A stretch of 64,000 bases of DNA. Origin: Halobaculum magnesiiphilum. GTDB taxonomy: Archaea > Halobacteriota > Halobacteria > Halobacteriales > Haloferacaceae. The notes under the pieces were generated by a model, which saw nothing but the letters and a program-made list of their open reading frames with translations, ran no database searches and was not told where the DNA came from. The translations under genes were made by a program, and so were the position numbers. The stretch covers positions 1,674,001-1,738,000 of the forward strand of contig NZ_CP081958.1 in assembly GCF_019823105.1 (NCBI RefSeq), read 5' to 3'. Positions within the stretch are counted from its first letter, which is position 1, and each line of letters begins with the position of its first letter. Of this stretch, positions 7,666-15,633 are shown piece by piece.

Positions 7666-8709
7666 ATGCGCGCAGCAGTGTTCCACGGCCCCGGCGATAT
7701 CCGGGTCGAGGAGGTCGACAAGCCCGAGATCGAGGAGCCGACCGACGCGATCGTCCGCGTCACCCACACCGCGATCTGCGGGTCGGACCTGTGGTTCTAC
7801 CGCGGCGAGAGCGACCGCGACCCGGGGACGGGCGTCGGCCACGAGCCGATGGGAGTCGTCGAGGAGGTCGGCGAGGACGTGCGCTCGGTCGAGCCGGGCG
7901 ACCGCGTGCTCGCCCCCTTCGCCATCTCCTGTGGCTCCTGTGAGTTCTGTCGCAAGGGGCTGCACACCTCCTGTGTGAACCGCGACTCGTGGGGCGGCGA
8001 CAACGGCGGCGCCCAGGGCGAGTTCGTCCGCTCGACGCACGCCGACGGCACGCTCGTCCGGGTGCCCGACCGCTACGCCGACGACGAGGACGCCCTCCGG
8101 TCGCTGCTCCCGCTCACCGACGTGATGGGGACGGGCCACCACGCCGCCCTGTCGGCGGGCGTCGAGGCCGGCGAGGACGCGGTCGTCGTCGGCGACGGCG
8201 CCGTGGGGCTGTGCGGCGTCGCCGCCGCCCGCCGGCTGGGCGCCGAGCGGATCGTCGCCGTCGGCCACCACGAGGACCGCCTCGCGATCGCCGAGGAGTT
8301 CGGCGCCACCCACACGGTCGCCGAGCGCGGCGACGACGCGGTCGACGCGGTGCTCGACATCACCGACGGCGGCGCCAACCACGTGCTGGAGTGCGTCGGC
8401 GCCGCCTCCGCGATGGAAACCGCGGTGGAGGCCGCCCGCCCTGGCGGCACCGTCGGCTACGTCGGCGTTCCCCACGGGATGGAGGGCGGGCTCGATCTGT
8501 TCTCGTTCTTCGGCGACAACGTCGCGCTGCGCGGCGGCGTCGCGCCGGTCCGCGCGTACGCCGAGGAGCTGCTGGCCGACGTGCTCCAGGGGACGCTCGA
8601 CCCGTCGCCGATCTTCACCGAAACCGTGGGCCTCGACGGCGTCCCCGATGGGTACCGCATGATGGACGAACGGGAGGCCGTGAAGGTGCTCGTGAAGCCC
8701 TGGGAGTAG
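7666..8709 (+). CDS. Zinc-dependent alcohol dehydrogenase family protein
   Basis: A 347-residue medium-chain dehydrogenase (MDR superfamily), an NAD(P)-dependent oxidation of an alcohol or polyol. The N-terminal GroES-like domain carries catalytic-zinc ligands (Cys in Ile-Cys-Gly-Ser-Asp near residue 38, and Gly-His-Glu about 25 residues later). It also has the four-cysteine structural-zinc lobe Cys-Gly-Ser-Cys-Glu-Phe-Cys ending at Thr-Ser-Cys. The Rossmann motif is Gly-Asp-Gly-Ala-Val-Gly near residue 177. I chose the ATG at 7666 because homologues begin Met-Arg-Ala-Ala-Val; the frame is open for 20 codons before it without homology. The substrate cannot be told from sequence. Confidence 0.92.
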   Translation: MRAAVFHGPGDIRVEEVDKPEIEEPTDAIVRVTHTAICGSDLWFYRGESDRDPGTGVGHEPMGVVEEVGEDVRSVEPGDRVLAPFAISCGSCEFCRKGLHTSCVNRDSWGGDNGGAQGEFVRSTHADGTLVRVPDRYADDEDALRSLLPLTDVMGTGHHAALSAGVEAGEDAVVVGDGAVGLCGVAAARRLGAERIVAVGHHEDRLAIAEEFGATHTVAERGDDAVDAVLDITDGGANHVLECVGAASAMETAVEAARPGGTVGYVGVPHGMEGGLDLFSFFGDNVALRGGVAPVRAYAEELLADVLQGTLDPSPIFTETVGLDGVPDGYRMMDEREAVKVLVKPWE

Positions 8710-8780
8710 GCGAACGGGCGGGTCCACGTTGGATGCTACCTCGTGACAAACGCTAAACCCCGAGCGGCCGATGGGCCGGT

Positions 8781-9512
8781 ATGGAGGTCGTCGAGCGACC
8801 CACGTTCGAGTCAGAGGTGAGCAAGCGCATCTACGAGTACGTCGAGCGGCACGGGACCGCGAACCGTCACATCGTCCAGCAGACCGTGTCGGCGCCGGCC
8901 GAGGAGTTCGAGCGCGAACTGGACCGCCTGGAGTCGCGGGGATACCTCGACGACGACGGCGGGACCCTCCGGGTCGCGCTCGACGTGGGCGCCGTCGAGG
9001 AGTACGAGACCGCCGACACGTCCTTCACGATCCGGCCGGCCCGCCAGGACGACTTCGAGGGCCTCGTGGCGGCGATCCGGCAGGTCACCGACCAGGAGAC
9101 GTACGTCGTCGCCGAGAGCATCGCCGAGCAGTTGCTGTACGAGGAGACGGTGACGCGGCACAACTCCGTCGAGTCGCGGGTGTTCTTCGTCGCCGTCGCC
9201 GACGACGCCATCGTCGGGTGGACCCACCTCGACCTGCCGCAGGTGTCGCGGGTGCGCGAGACGGCCAAACAGACCGTCGGGGTCGTTCCCGAGTACCGTC
9301 GGTCCGGGATCGGGGGACAGCTCCTCCGGCGCGGCCTCGACTGGGCGGAGGCCAACGGCTTCCGGAAGGTGTACAACAGCGTTCCGGTGACGAACGCCGC
9401 CGCCCTGGACTTCCTCGGCGACCACGACTGGGAGACCGAGGCGATCCGACGGGATCACTACACCATCGACGACGAGCACGTCGACGAGGTCATGATGGCG
9501 TACACGTTCTGA
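8781..9512 (+). CDS. GNAT-family N-acetyltransferase with N-terminal helical domain
   Basis: A 243-residue protein. Residues about 80-240 form a GNAT fold using acetyl-CoA: start Phe-Thr-Ile-Arg-Pro-Ala, pyrophosphate-binding motif Val-Pro-Glu-Tyr-Arg-Arg-Ser-Gly-Ile-Gly (about 172), then Asn-Ala-Ala-Ala-Leu-Asp-Phe-Leu-Gly. The first 75 residues look like a small winged-helix-type domain (Glu-Val-Ser-Lys-Arg-Ile-Tyr-Glu-Tyr-Val, then a helix and Gly-Tyr-Leu) that might bind DNA or a partner. The acetylated substrate is unknown. Confidence 0.88.
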   Translation: MEVVERPTFESEVSKRIYEYVERHGTANRHIVQQTVSAPAEEFERELDRLESRGYLDDDGGTLRVALDVGAVEEYETADTSFTIRPARQDDFEGLVAAIRQVTDQETYVVAESIAEQLLYEETVTRHNSVESRVFFVAVADDAIVGWTHLDLPQVSRVRETAKQTVGVVPEYRRSGIGGQLLRRGLDWAEANGFRKVYNSVPVTNAAALDFLGDHDWETEAIRRDHYTIDDEHVDEVMMAYTF

Positions 9513-10027
9513 TGGGAGACGGGCGGTCGATGACGAGCCCGGCGTGGGCGTGCCGGTCGAAGACTCGGGCACGAAGGCGGAGTCGGGGCGATCGAACCGA
9601 ACGCGGTAGCCGATTTGTGAGTGACCGTCGGCTTATCCAGAACGGAGAGGCCGGACAGAGGGGAGGGCATCTGTAATCCCGTCATGTGTCGTGTCGACCG
9701 ACGATCTCGCGCGGGAGGTGATCGTTCTCGAACACCATTCCGTCACGTATCGTCTACTCGAATGCGTGCGATTGGTGGGATGATAAGTAGACCCCCCACC
9801 CTTCCAGAAGCTTCCACTAACAACCGAACGGATCTATAATTCACAGAACCATGTGCGAATTGTCGGCTCGTTCAACAACCCGAGCACCGCTGGATTCGGC
9901 CCCCGGTGCATACGCTTGACCGCACGACCGATCGAGCCAGACTCAAGCTAACCGACGAGCGGGCTCGAATCAGCAGTGATGTATTCACCCAATTACTTAT
10001 TAGAGCACGGCCGTTTCACTCGGGTAT
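9513..10027. other. Intergenic region of 515 bp, no supported gene
   Basis: No convincing ORF. Near 9691-9783 there is a 30-codon GTG frame with haloarchaeal-like codons that could be a decayed regulator fragment. TATA-like sequences are seen at about 9832 (ctataatt) and 9993-10002. Sequence after about 9780 is less GC-rich than the flanks. Confidence 0.4.
9993..10002 (+). promoter_or_regulatory. TATA box for the 44-codon acidic ORF
   Basis: The sequence ttacttatta is centred about 30 bp before the ATG at 10028, as for a leaderless transcript. This supports the short ORF as a real gene. Confidence 0.5.
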
Positions 10028-10162
10028 ATGGCCTCTCGTCACCGTCGGGAGTCCGCCGCGGAGGAGTTGGCGGACCTCACCGACAAGCCGGAAGCGGACT
10101 TCGACGCGGAGGAGTTCGAGATCCCCGAGTTGGACGATCTCGACTCCGTCAGCGAGTCGTAA
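10028..10162 (+). CDS. 44-residue acidic micro-protein
   Basis: Translation gives a short basic start (Met-Ala-Ser-Arg-His-Arg-Arg) and then a strongly acidic chain with Ala-Glu-Glu-Leu-Ala-Asp-Leu-Thr and Phe-Glu-Ile-Pro-Glu-Leu-Asp-Asp-Leu. GC-rich third positions and a well-spaced TATA box argue for a real gene. The family is not recognised. It converges on the DUF7718-like gene with only 9 bp between the two stop codons, so their transcripts probably overlap at the 3' ends. An antitoxin-like or regulatory role is possible but unsupported. Confidence 0.55.
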   Translation: MASRHRRESAAEELADLTDKPEADFDAEEFEIPELDDLDSVSES

Positions 10163-10171
10163 CGCGCCCTT

Positions 10172-10567
10172 CTACTTCGAGCGTTCGTGATACTCGGCGA
10201 GTAGCTCCTCGTATCGCTCGTCGAAGAAGCGCTCGCAGTACGCCGGGGCCCTGTTTACCGGCACTTCGGGGAAGCCCTTCTGAACGTCCACCTTCAGATC
10301 GTCGTAGGCGTACAAGTCGATGTGGAGCCGTTCGTCCGTGATATCGTGACCCCAATCCATGTGCGGGTGGTGATCGAACCGGGCGACGTGTTGCCAGTCG
10401 TCCTCGGAGCCGTATTCCGGTGCGTGGTTACACTCCAGTTGAACAACGAACCAGAGTACGTCCCCTTCCTCGACGCCGAGTTCCGTTCGACGCCGAACCC
10501 GCCCGTAGTCGAGGTGAGCGGTGTAACTCCTGTCGGGAGTTGGCGACTCTAGTTCTCCGCCGTCCAT
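10172..10567 (-). CDS. DUF7718-like haloarchaeal protein
   Basis: A 131-residue acidic protein with Trp-Phe-Val-Val-Gln-Leu-Glu-Cys, then Val-Ala-Arg-Phe-Asp-His-His-Pro-His-Met-Asp-Trp-Gly-His-Asp and a C-terminal helical part. The pattern of a beta sheet followed by a His/Asp-rich strand resembles small haloarchaeal proteins that I know as DUF7718; function unknown. The His cluster might bind metal or be catalytic. It sits at the GC-rich edge of the AT-richer patch and could belong to mobile or defence-type cargo, which I cannot show. Confidence 0.65.
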   Translation of the reverse strand: MDGGELESPTPDRSYTAHLDYGRVRRRTELGVEEGDVLWFVVQLECNHAPEYGSEDDWQHVARFDHHPHMDWGHDITDERLHIDLYAYDDLKVDVQKGFPEVPVNRAPAYCERFFDERYEELLAEYHERSK

Positions 10568-11088
10568 CGATTCTCCGGAACCGGCGGCCTCACTTAGCAG
10601 TTGATACTCGTATGCAGTCGGTGCGAGGGTTCGACGGCGCCACCGAGATCATCGCCGTCGCCCTCAACGACGGCTTGTCGTGGATCCGTCTCCGGGTTTG
10701 AACATTCCTCCGCGAATCCTCGTTCTGTCGCCTAACCAAATCTAGTCTGAATTATAATCTGGCAGGCAATCGGCCCGACCGGCCCAGGCAAGTGGGTAAC
10801 AGGTCACGCTTGGGGAGCGATTTTACACATGGCCGTCGCGAGCGGATGTGCAAATGGAGAGGTGGTCGACTCTGTAATGTGCAACCCCCCGTTCTTGGGG
10901 GTTCGTGTGGGGTGTGATTGTGTTGGAGTGTTTCATTTGGATATTGATCCCAGTCCAACTATGGATTATTTAACGCTAGGCCGACTTCGAGTCTGAAAAC
11001 CATTAGCTGCTATTGCTCTGGTAATGTCCGGAACTATCCATCTATTGATAGAAATGACTAATATCCTAACAAATTCTACTGAATATAC
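10568..11088. other. AT-richer intergenic region of 521 bp
   Basis: No supported gene. GC content drops noticeably from about 10700. It contains a stem-loop, aaccccc/gggggtt, at 10883-10903 and several AT-rich TATA-like stretches before 11089. A leftward 68-codon frame at 10752-10958 has no haloarchaeal codon bias and was not accepted. Confidence 0.45.
10883..10903. repeat. Stem-loop in AT-rich intergenic region
   Basis: A perfect 7-bp stem (aaccccc/gggggtt) with a 7-nt loop. It may be a terminator-like structure or a remnant of an element; no copy was seen elsewhere in the window. Confidence 0.4.
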
Positions 11089-11721
11089 ATGTATCAATAT
11101 ACCAAATTGACTGAGTCAATGAATCTCAACCCTGTTGGGGCTGGGCCGGAATTGGTGTGCCACACACGATTTTGGCACGTGGTTGAGACGCTTCCTAGTG
11201 ACACGTGTCTACCCCGTGCGATTGTCGGACTCGGACTCCTATCTGAGTTAATCCGACCAAGAGAAAATGACATCTGTATCCAGGTTGACGCAAGCGAGGC
11301 TCAGGAAATAACCGCGATAGTGCTCCCAGAGACCTTGGTGGAGATTCGAAAGCTCTGCCGTGACCTTACTAGGAGCAATCACCAGTACGATCAAGAAGCA
11401 GTAGGGAAGTTCCTCCAGCGGACAGGACTCACCCGTCATCCCACTGCTGGTAACGATCTGTGTGATTTCCAGGCAATTGAGCCGATTAATAAAATCACTG
11501 ATGCACCGGAGTTGGACGTCACCGGATGGAAACCATCAGATCAGTCCAGGCCTGCTGACAAGTCAACCCAATCCGAGTCAAAGCAACAAAGCGATATCAA
11601 GACCCTGCTTGCGGGAAACAAGCGAGTGACGTACTGGGGTGGGGAGCGTATCACAGGAAAGAGTGGGCTTTCAGATCCAGAACGGATCAAAGATGCTGGG
11701 CTGCACCGTGGTGGCGGTTAA
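11089..11721 (+). CDS. Hypothetical protein with atypical composition
   Basis: A 210-residue protein with no recognised domain. It is far less acidic than its neighbours, and its codons use A and T at third positions freely, so it looks recently acquired. The C-terminal quarter is rich in Ser, Gln and Lys, then Lys-Arg-Val-Thr-Tyr-Trp-Gly-Gly. The ATG at 11119 (residue 11) is an alternative start because the AT-rich box just before 11089 could be the TATA element. It lies 120 bp from the 3' end of the tRNA-Arg gene, a common site for integrating elements, but no integrase is present. Confidence 0.55.
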   Translation: MYQYTKLTESMNLNPVGAGPELVCHTRFWHVVETLPSDTCLPRAIVGLGLLSELIRPRENDICIQVDASEAQEITAIVLPETLVEIRKLCRDLTRSNHQYDQEAVGKFLQRTGLTRHPTAGNDLCDFQAIEPINKITDAPELDVTGWKPSDQSRPADKSTQSESKQQSDIKTLLAGNKRVTYWGGERITGKSGLSDPERIKDAGLHRGGG

Positions 11722-11842
11722 AACACAGCAACAATAAGTCATGTGTTTTGATTATTCAGATACCACTTAACCATTCAGCATATATCGTGACGATCGAAAG
11801 CCAAGTAATCGTGTTTTCTCTGGATCTAATTCGCCGAAAAAG

Positions 11843-11915
11843 CGGGCGACGAGGGATTTGAACCCCCGACCTCTTGGTCCGGAACCAAGCGTTCTGTCCG
11901 CTGAACTAGCCGCCC
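11843..11915 (-). tRNA. tRNA-Arg (anticodon CCG)
   Basis: A 73-nt cloverleaf read on the minus strand. It has a 7-bp acceptor stem (GGGCGGC with GUCGCCC, one G-U pair), a 4-bp D stem, an anticodon stem CUUGG/CCAAG with loop UUCCGGA giving anticodon CCG, a 5-bp T stem and the TTCAAAT loop. The discriminator base is G and CCA is not encoded. No intron is seen. A TATA-like cttatt lies about 30 bp upstream (11942-11947). Confidence 0.96.
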
Positions 11916-11941
11916 TCACACCCTTGTACCGCGGCCCGGCG

Positions 11942-11947
11942 AATAAG
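11942..11947 (-). promoter_or_regulatory. TATA box of tRNA-Arg
   Basis: The minus-strand cttatt is about 27-32 bp upstream of the mature 5' end of the tRNA, in otherwise GC-rich DNA. Confidence 0.5.
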
Positions 11948-12045
11948 CCTTCGGAACCGTCACGGGCTCGCGACGAACGGAACGTGAAGCTGTCGGAAAC
12001 AACCGCGAGAACGTGGAAAAGCGGGTCGGCGACGGGACCGAACGG

Positions 12046-12630
12046 TTACGGCGCTTCGCCGGTCTCGATCGTGAAGTCCGCGCGGGGGTACGCGACGCAG
12101 GTGAGGGTGTACCCCTCGTCGAGTTCGGCGTCGTCGAGCATCTGCTGGTTGTCGTGTTCGACGTAGTCCTCGGCGTTGCCGCCGGAGGTGATCTGGCCGG
12201 CACACGAGACGCACTGGCCCTCCCGGCAGGCGTAGGGCATGTCCCAGCCCTCGTCCTCGCCGGCCTCCAGGACCGTCTCGTTGTTGGCGACCTCGATCGT
12301 GTCGCCCTCCTTCGTGAACTCGACCTCGAAGTGCTCGATCTCGTCCTCGGGAATGTCGCCGGGGCCGGACGACGACTCCTCGGCCGCCGCGCCCTCCTCC
12401 AGTTCGCCCTCCTCGCCGGTCGCGACCGCGCCGGCGGGGGCGCTCCCGCCCCCGATGGCGCGGCTCCCCGGCTCGGGGAACTCCGTCTCCTCGACGGTGG
12501 AGGCCCGCCGCTCGATGACCTCCTCGGAGATGTCCGCGGTGGCCTCCCAGCCGGTGCCGCGGGCGGCGTGCAGGGCGACGAAGACCAACACGAGGCCCGC
12601 GCCGAACCCGATTGCCACGGGGTCTACCAT
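12046..12630 (-). CDS. Membrane-anchored 2Fe-2S ferredoxin
   Basis: A 194-residue protein. Residues 5-23 form one hydrophobic helix (Ala-Ile-Gly-Phe-Gly-Ala-Gly-Leu-Val-Leu-Val), followed by an acidic Gly/Ala/Glu linker. The C-terminal 95 residues form a plant-type [2Fe-2S] ferredoxin domain with Cys-Arg-Glu-Gly-Gln-Cys-Val-Ser-Cys and a fourth Cys in Leu-Thr-Cys-Val-Ala-Tyr-Pro. It probably passes electrons near the membrane; the partner is unknown. I chose the ATG at 12630 because it starts directly before the membrane helix, whereas the upstream open frame is Arg/Gly-rich and unrelated. Confidence 0.9.
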   Translation of the reverse strand: MVDPVAIGFGAGLVLVFVALHAARGTGWEATADISEEVIERRASTVEETEFPEPGSRAIGGGSAPAGAVATGEEGELEEGAAAEESSSGPGDIPEDEIEHFEVEFTKEGDTIEVANNETVLEAGEDEGWDMPYACREGQCVSCAGQITSGGNAEDYVEHDNQQMLDDAELDEGYTLTCVAYPRADFTIETGEAP

Positions 12631-12743
12631 GCTCGCGGCTATGAAGCGGGGGGTAACAAGGGTTGTGATCGTTGGCGGGCGACGGATCCGCGCGAGTCGC
12701 CGACGGCGAACGTGTTCGACGTCGAGATCGCCCCGCGACGGGG

Positions 12744-13322
12744 TCACCCCGCCGGGGCGTCGCCCGCGGTCGCGTTCGCCCACGACCGGTCCGGGTCGGT
12801 CGCGCCCGGACACCGACCGTCGAGCGGGCTCGTGTACGACGCCGAGCAGCCGGCGAACTCGCCGTTCTCCATCCACTGGATCCGCGTGCCGTGCGCGTCC
12901 GGGATCAGTCCCTCGGGGCTGCCGCCGCTGGGCGTCACCGTGATCCGATACAGGACGCCCGTCTCACAGGAGGCGTTCGTCGGGCCCTCGTGGCGGGAGT
13001 CGACGTGAACGCGGAACGTACTGAGGTCGGTGCCCGGCGGCGACGTGCGTTCGGTCCACGCCGAGAGGTTCGCGTCCGTGTCGCCGGTCTCGATGAAGTC
13101 GACCTGTGAGTAGTTTCCGGCGTCGAAGGAGCCGCTCGAATACGTCGCCACGTCCTCGGCACAGCCGGCGTCGAGCCGTTCGAACTCGGTGACCCGAAGC
13201 TCCGACGGCCCGGTGTGGTCGGAGAAGCCGGGGAGCGCGTTCACCGAGGGGCCGACGACGGCGCCGACCGCGAACGCGAGGAGGGCGACGGCGACCAGCC
13301 GCTGTGTCGATTGGGAGACCAT
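12744..13322 (-). CDS. Secreted or membrane-anchored haloarchaeal protein
   Basis: A 192-residue protein with an N-terminal hydrophobic segment (Leu-Val-Ala-Val-Ala-Leu-Leu-Ala-Phe-Ala-Val) that is a signal peptide or anchor. The outer part contains four Cys residues (Asp-Ala-Gly-Cys-Ala-Glu, Ala-Ser-Cys-Glu-Thr, Phe-Ala-Gly-Cys-Ser and Gly-Arg-Cys-Pro), probably two disulfides. It ends with a Pro-Leu-Asp-Gly-Arg-Cys-Pro-Gly stretch. The family is not recognised beyond haloarchaeal hypotheticals. It lies downstream of gnd across a 115-bp gap that holds the G-tract at 13373-13437. Confidence 0.7.
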   Translation of the reverse strand: MVSQSTQRLVAVALLAFAVGAVVGPSVNALPGFSDHTGPSELRVTEFERLDAGCAEDVATYSSGSFDAGNYSQVDFIETGDTDANLSAWTERTSPPGTDLSTFRVHVDSRHEGPTNASCETGVLYRITVTPSGGSPEGLIPDAHGTRIQWMENGEFAGCSASYTSPLDGRCPGATDPDRSWANATAGDAPAG

Positions 13323-13372
13323 ACGCGGCCGTTTTCACGGCTCCGTGAAGTCCGTGGCGGACCGCCGCGGGT

Positions 13373-13437
13373 CGGGGAGCGGGGAGTGGGGGGCGGGGGG
13401 CGGGGGGCGGGGGCGGGGGGCGGGGGCGGGGGGGCGG
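13373..13437 (+). repeat. G-tract of about 65 bp (quadruplex-forming potential)
   Basis: The plus strand carries about ten runs of three or more G separated mostly by single C or A residues. It lies directly after the gnd stop codon and before the secreted-protein gene, both leftward, so the G-rich strand is the template and the RNA would be C-rich. It could stall polymerase or be a slippage-prone simple repeat. Confidence 0.7.
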
Positions 13438-14373
13438 CTACTCCCCGGTCCGGGGGACCTCGTGGCGACCGAAGCCGTACCGCAGCCGACTCGCGAGCCG
13501 CCGGCCGAACCGCTCCTCGCGGGAGTCGAAGCGTTCGGCGAGCGCCTGGTAGATGAGCGGCACGGGCACCTCCTGTTCGAGCGCCTCCTGTACGGTCCAG
13601 GTTCCGGTGGACCCGCCCTCGATACGGTCGGCCACGTCGCCCAGGTCGTTGCCCTCCTCGCGGAACGCCTCCTCACAGAGTTCCAGCAGCCACGACCGGA
13701 TGACCGCGCCGTTGTTCCACGTGCGCGCGACGGCCTCCAGGTCGAGGTCGTAGCGGCCGCGGTGGAGGAGCTCGAACCCCTCGCCGTACGCCTGCATCAG
13801 CGCGTACTCGACGCCGTTGTGGACCATCTTCACGTAGTGGCCCGAGCCGGCGGGCCCCATCCGGTCGTGGCCCGCGGGGCCGGTGGCGACGGCGTCGAAC
13901 ACGGGCGTCAGCTCCTCGTAGGCCCACTCGGGGCCGCCGACCATCAGCGAGAAGCCGAGTTCCGCGCCGGCTGGACCCCCGGAGGTGCCGCAGTCGAGGT
14001 ACGCCGCGTCGGTCGCCTCCGCGCGGCGGACGGAGTCCTCGAAGTAGGAGTTGCCGCCGTCGACGACCACGTCGTCGCCGTCGAGGTGCGGCTCCAGGTC
14101 CGCGAGCGTGGCGTCGACCGCGTCGCCGGCGGGGACCATCAGCCAGATGCGGGCGCCGGCGTCGTCTCCCTCGCCGGCTCCGCCCTCGCCGCTATCCAGT
14201 CGCTCGTACAGGTCCGCCACCGAGTCCGCCGGCTCCGCGCCGGCCTCGGCGGCCGCGGCGGTCGCCTCCGCGTCGAGGTCGAACGCGACCACGTCGTGGC
14301 CGGCGTCGAGGACGCGGTCGACGACGATCCGTCCCATGCGACCGAGTCCGATCACGCCGAGTCGTATGCTCAT
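13438..14373 (-). CDS. gnd: 6-phosphogluconate dehydrogenase (decarboxylating), short form
   Basis: A 311-residue enzyme that oxidises 6-phosphogluconate to ribulose 5-phosphate plus CO2 with NAD(P)+, the oxidative pentose phosphate route known in haloarchaea. It has the Rossmann motif Gly-Leu-Gly-Arg-Met-Gly (residues 9-14), Asp-Gly-Gly-Asn-Ser, the substrate motif Cys-Gly-Thr-Ser-Gly-Gly, and Lys-Met-Val-His-Asn-Gly-Val-Glu-Tyr with the catalytic Lys and Asn. The length matches the GndA short type rather than the 470-residue bacterial form. A Gly/Glu-rich loop near residue 65 is an insertion. It is divergent from the M29 peptidase gene. Confidence 0.94.
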   Translation of the reverse strand: MSIRLGVIGLGRMGRIVVDRVLDAGHDVVAFDLDAEATAAAAEAGAEPADSVADLYERLDSGEGGAGEGDDAGARIWLMVPAGDAVDATLADLEPHLDGDDVVVDGGNSYFEDSVRRAEATDAAYLDCGTSGGPAGAELGFSLMVGGPEWAYEELTPVFDAVATGPAGHDRMGPAGSGHYVKMVHNGVEYALMQAYGEGFELLHRGRYDLDLEAVARTWNNGAVIRSWLLELCEEAFREEGNDLGDVADRIEGGSTGTWTVQEALEQEVPVPLIYQALAERFDSREERFGRRLASRLRYGFGRHEVPRTGE

Positions 14374-14526
14374 ACCGGCGCGTCGGCGAGGCGGGGCGTA
14401 TGCGTTGCGGTGTGCGGGAGCCGCCGCGCGGGCCGGGGTGTGCGGGCGCGGCCGCACGGTCGGCAGATCGCAGCCGGATCGCCCGGAAGCGCCGCACTTA
14501 CGCGCCGCGCTCACGCACACACCCCC

Positions 14527-15633
14527 ATGGACGACCGAGTGCGAGAACACGCCGAGGTGCTGGTCGACTGGAGCGCCCGCGTCGACGCGGGCGACCAGGT
14601 CGTGATGGACATCGCCGAGGGCGCCCACGACCTGGCGGTCGCGGTGGCCGCGGAGCTGGGCGAGCGCGACGCGAGGCTGCTGACCACATACGGCTCCAGC
14701 GAGGTGGGCCGCGCGTTCCTCCGCGCCGGCGACGACGACGACCGCGAGTTCGCACACAGCGAGCCGAAGCTGGCGATGCTGGAGGCCGCGGACGTGTACC
14801 TCCGCATCGGCGGCGGACGTAACACGACCGCCCTCGCGGACGTGGACGGCGACCGCCGCCGGCGCGCCCGGAAGGCGACAACGGCGACCCGCGAGGCGCG
14901 GATGGACACCGACTGGGTCTCCACGGTCCACCCGACGCGCTCGCTCGCCCAGCAGGCCGGGATGGCCTACGAGGAGTACCGGGACTTCGTGTACGACGCG
15001 GTCCTGCGCGACTGGGAGTCGCTGGCCGAGGAGATGGCGAACATGAAGGAGATCCTCGACGCCGGCAGCGAGGTCCGCATCGAGAAGGAGCGCACGGACC
15101 TCACGATGTCCATCGAGGACCGCACGGCGGTCAACTCCGCCGCGAGCGTCGCCTACGACTCCCACAACCTGCCCTCGGGCGAGGTGTTCACCGCGCCGCA
15201 CGCCACCGAGGGCGAGGTGTACTTCGACGTGCCGATGACCATCGACGCCCGGCGCGTGCGGGGCGTCTCGCTCACGTTCGAGGACGGCGAGGTCGTCGAC
15301 TTCGCCGCCGAGCAGGGCGAGGAGGCGATCGCGGACGTGCTCGCCACCGACGAGGGGGCCCGTCGACTCGGGGAACTCGGGATCGGGATGAACCGCGGCA
15401 TCGACCGCTTCACCGACTCGATCCTGTTCGACGAGAAGATGGGCGACACCGTCCACCTCGCGGTCGGGCGCGCGTACGACGCCTGCCTGCCGGAGGGCGA
15501 GTCGGGCAACGACTCGGCGGTCCACGTCGACATGATCACGGACATGTCCGAGGACTCGCGCATGCTGGTCGACGGCGAAGTGGTGCAACACAACGGGACC
15601 TTTCGGTGGGAGGACGACTTTTCCGCCGAGTAG
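14527..15633 (+). CDS. M29-family metallo-aminopeptidase
   Basis: A 368-residue protein of the thermophilic-metalloprotease family (peptidase M29, AmpS/aminopeptidase T type), cytosolic exopeptidases with two metal ions. Family stretches include Ala-Asn-Met-Lys-Glu-Ile-Leu-Asp, Leu-Pro-Ser-Gly-Glu-Val-Phe-Thr-Ala-Pro, Gly-Ile-Gly-Met-Asn, Ile-Leu-Phe-Asp-Glu-Lys-Met-Gly-Asp-Thr-Val-His-Leu-Ala-Val-Gly and the final His-Val-Asp-Met-Ile. The Glu, His and Asp residues in these stretches are the expected metal ligands. The start at 14527 matches the family; the frame upstream is antisense to gnd. Confidence 0.92.
   Translation: MDDRVREHAEVLVDWSARVDAGDQVVMDIAEGAHDLAVAVAAELGERDARLLTTYGSSEVGRAFLRAGDDDDREFAHSEPKLAMLEAADVYLRIGGGRNTTALADVDGDRRRRARKATTATREARMDTDWVSTVHPTRSLAQQAGMAYEEYRDFVYDAVLRDWESLAEEMANMKEILDAGSEVRIEKERTDLTMSIEDRTAVNSAASVAYDSHNLPSGEVFTAPHATEGEVYFDVPMTIDARRVRGVSLTFEDGEVVDFAAEQGEEAIADVLATDEGARRLGELGIGMNRGIDRFTDSILFDEKMGDTVHLAVGRAYDACLPEGESGNDSAVHVDMITDMSEDSRMLVDGEVVQHNGTFRWEDDFSAE

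Noticed and set aside
9691..9783. A 30-codon GTG frame that could be a regulator fragment
   Set aside because: No recognisable domain, no well-spaced TATA box, and too short; possibly decayed sequence.
10752..10958. Leftward 68-codon ORF in the AT-rich patch
   Set aside because: Codon use and amino-acid content (His, Arg, Pro, Cys-rich) do not look like a gene and no promoter is seen.
11843..11915. A tRNA intron
   Set aside because: The cloverleaf is complete in 73 nt with a normal 7-nt anticodon loop.
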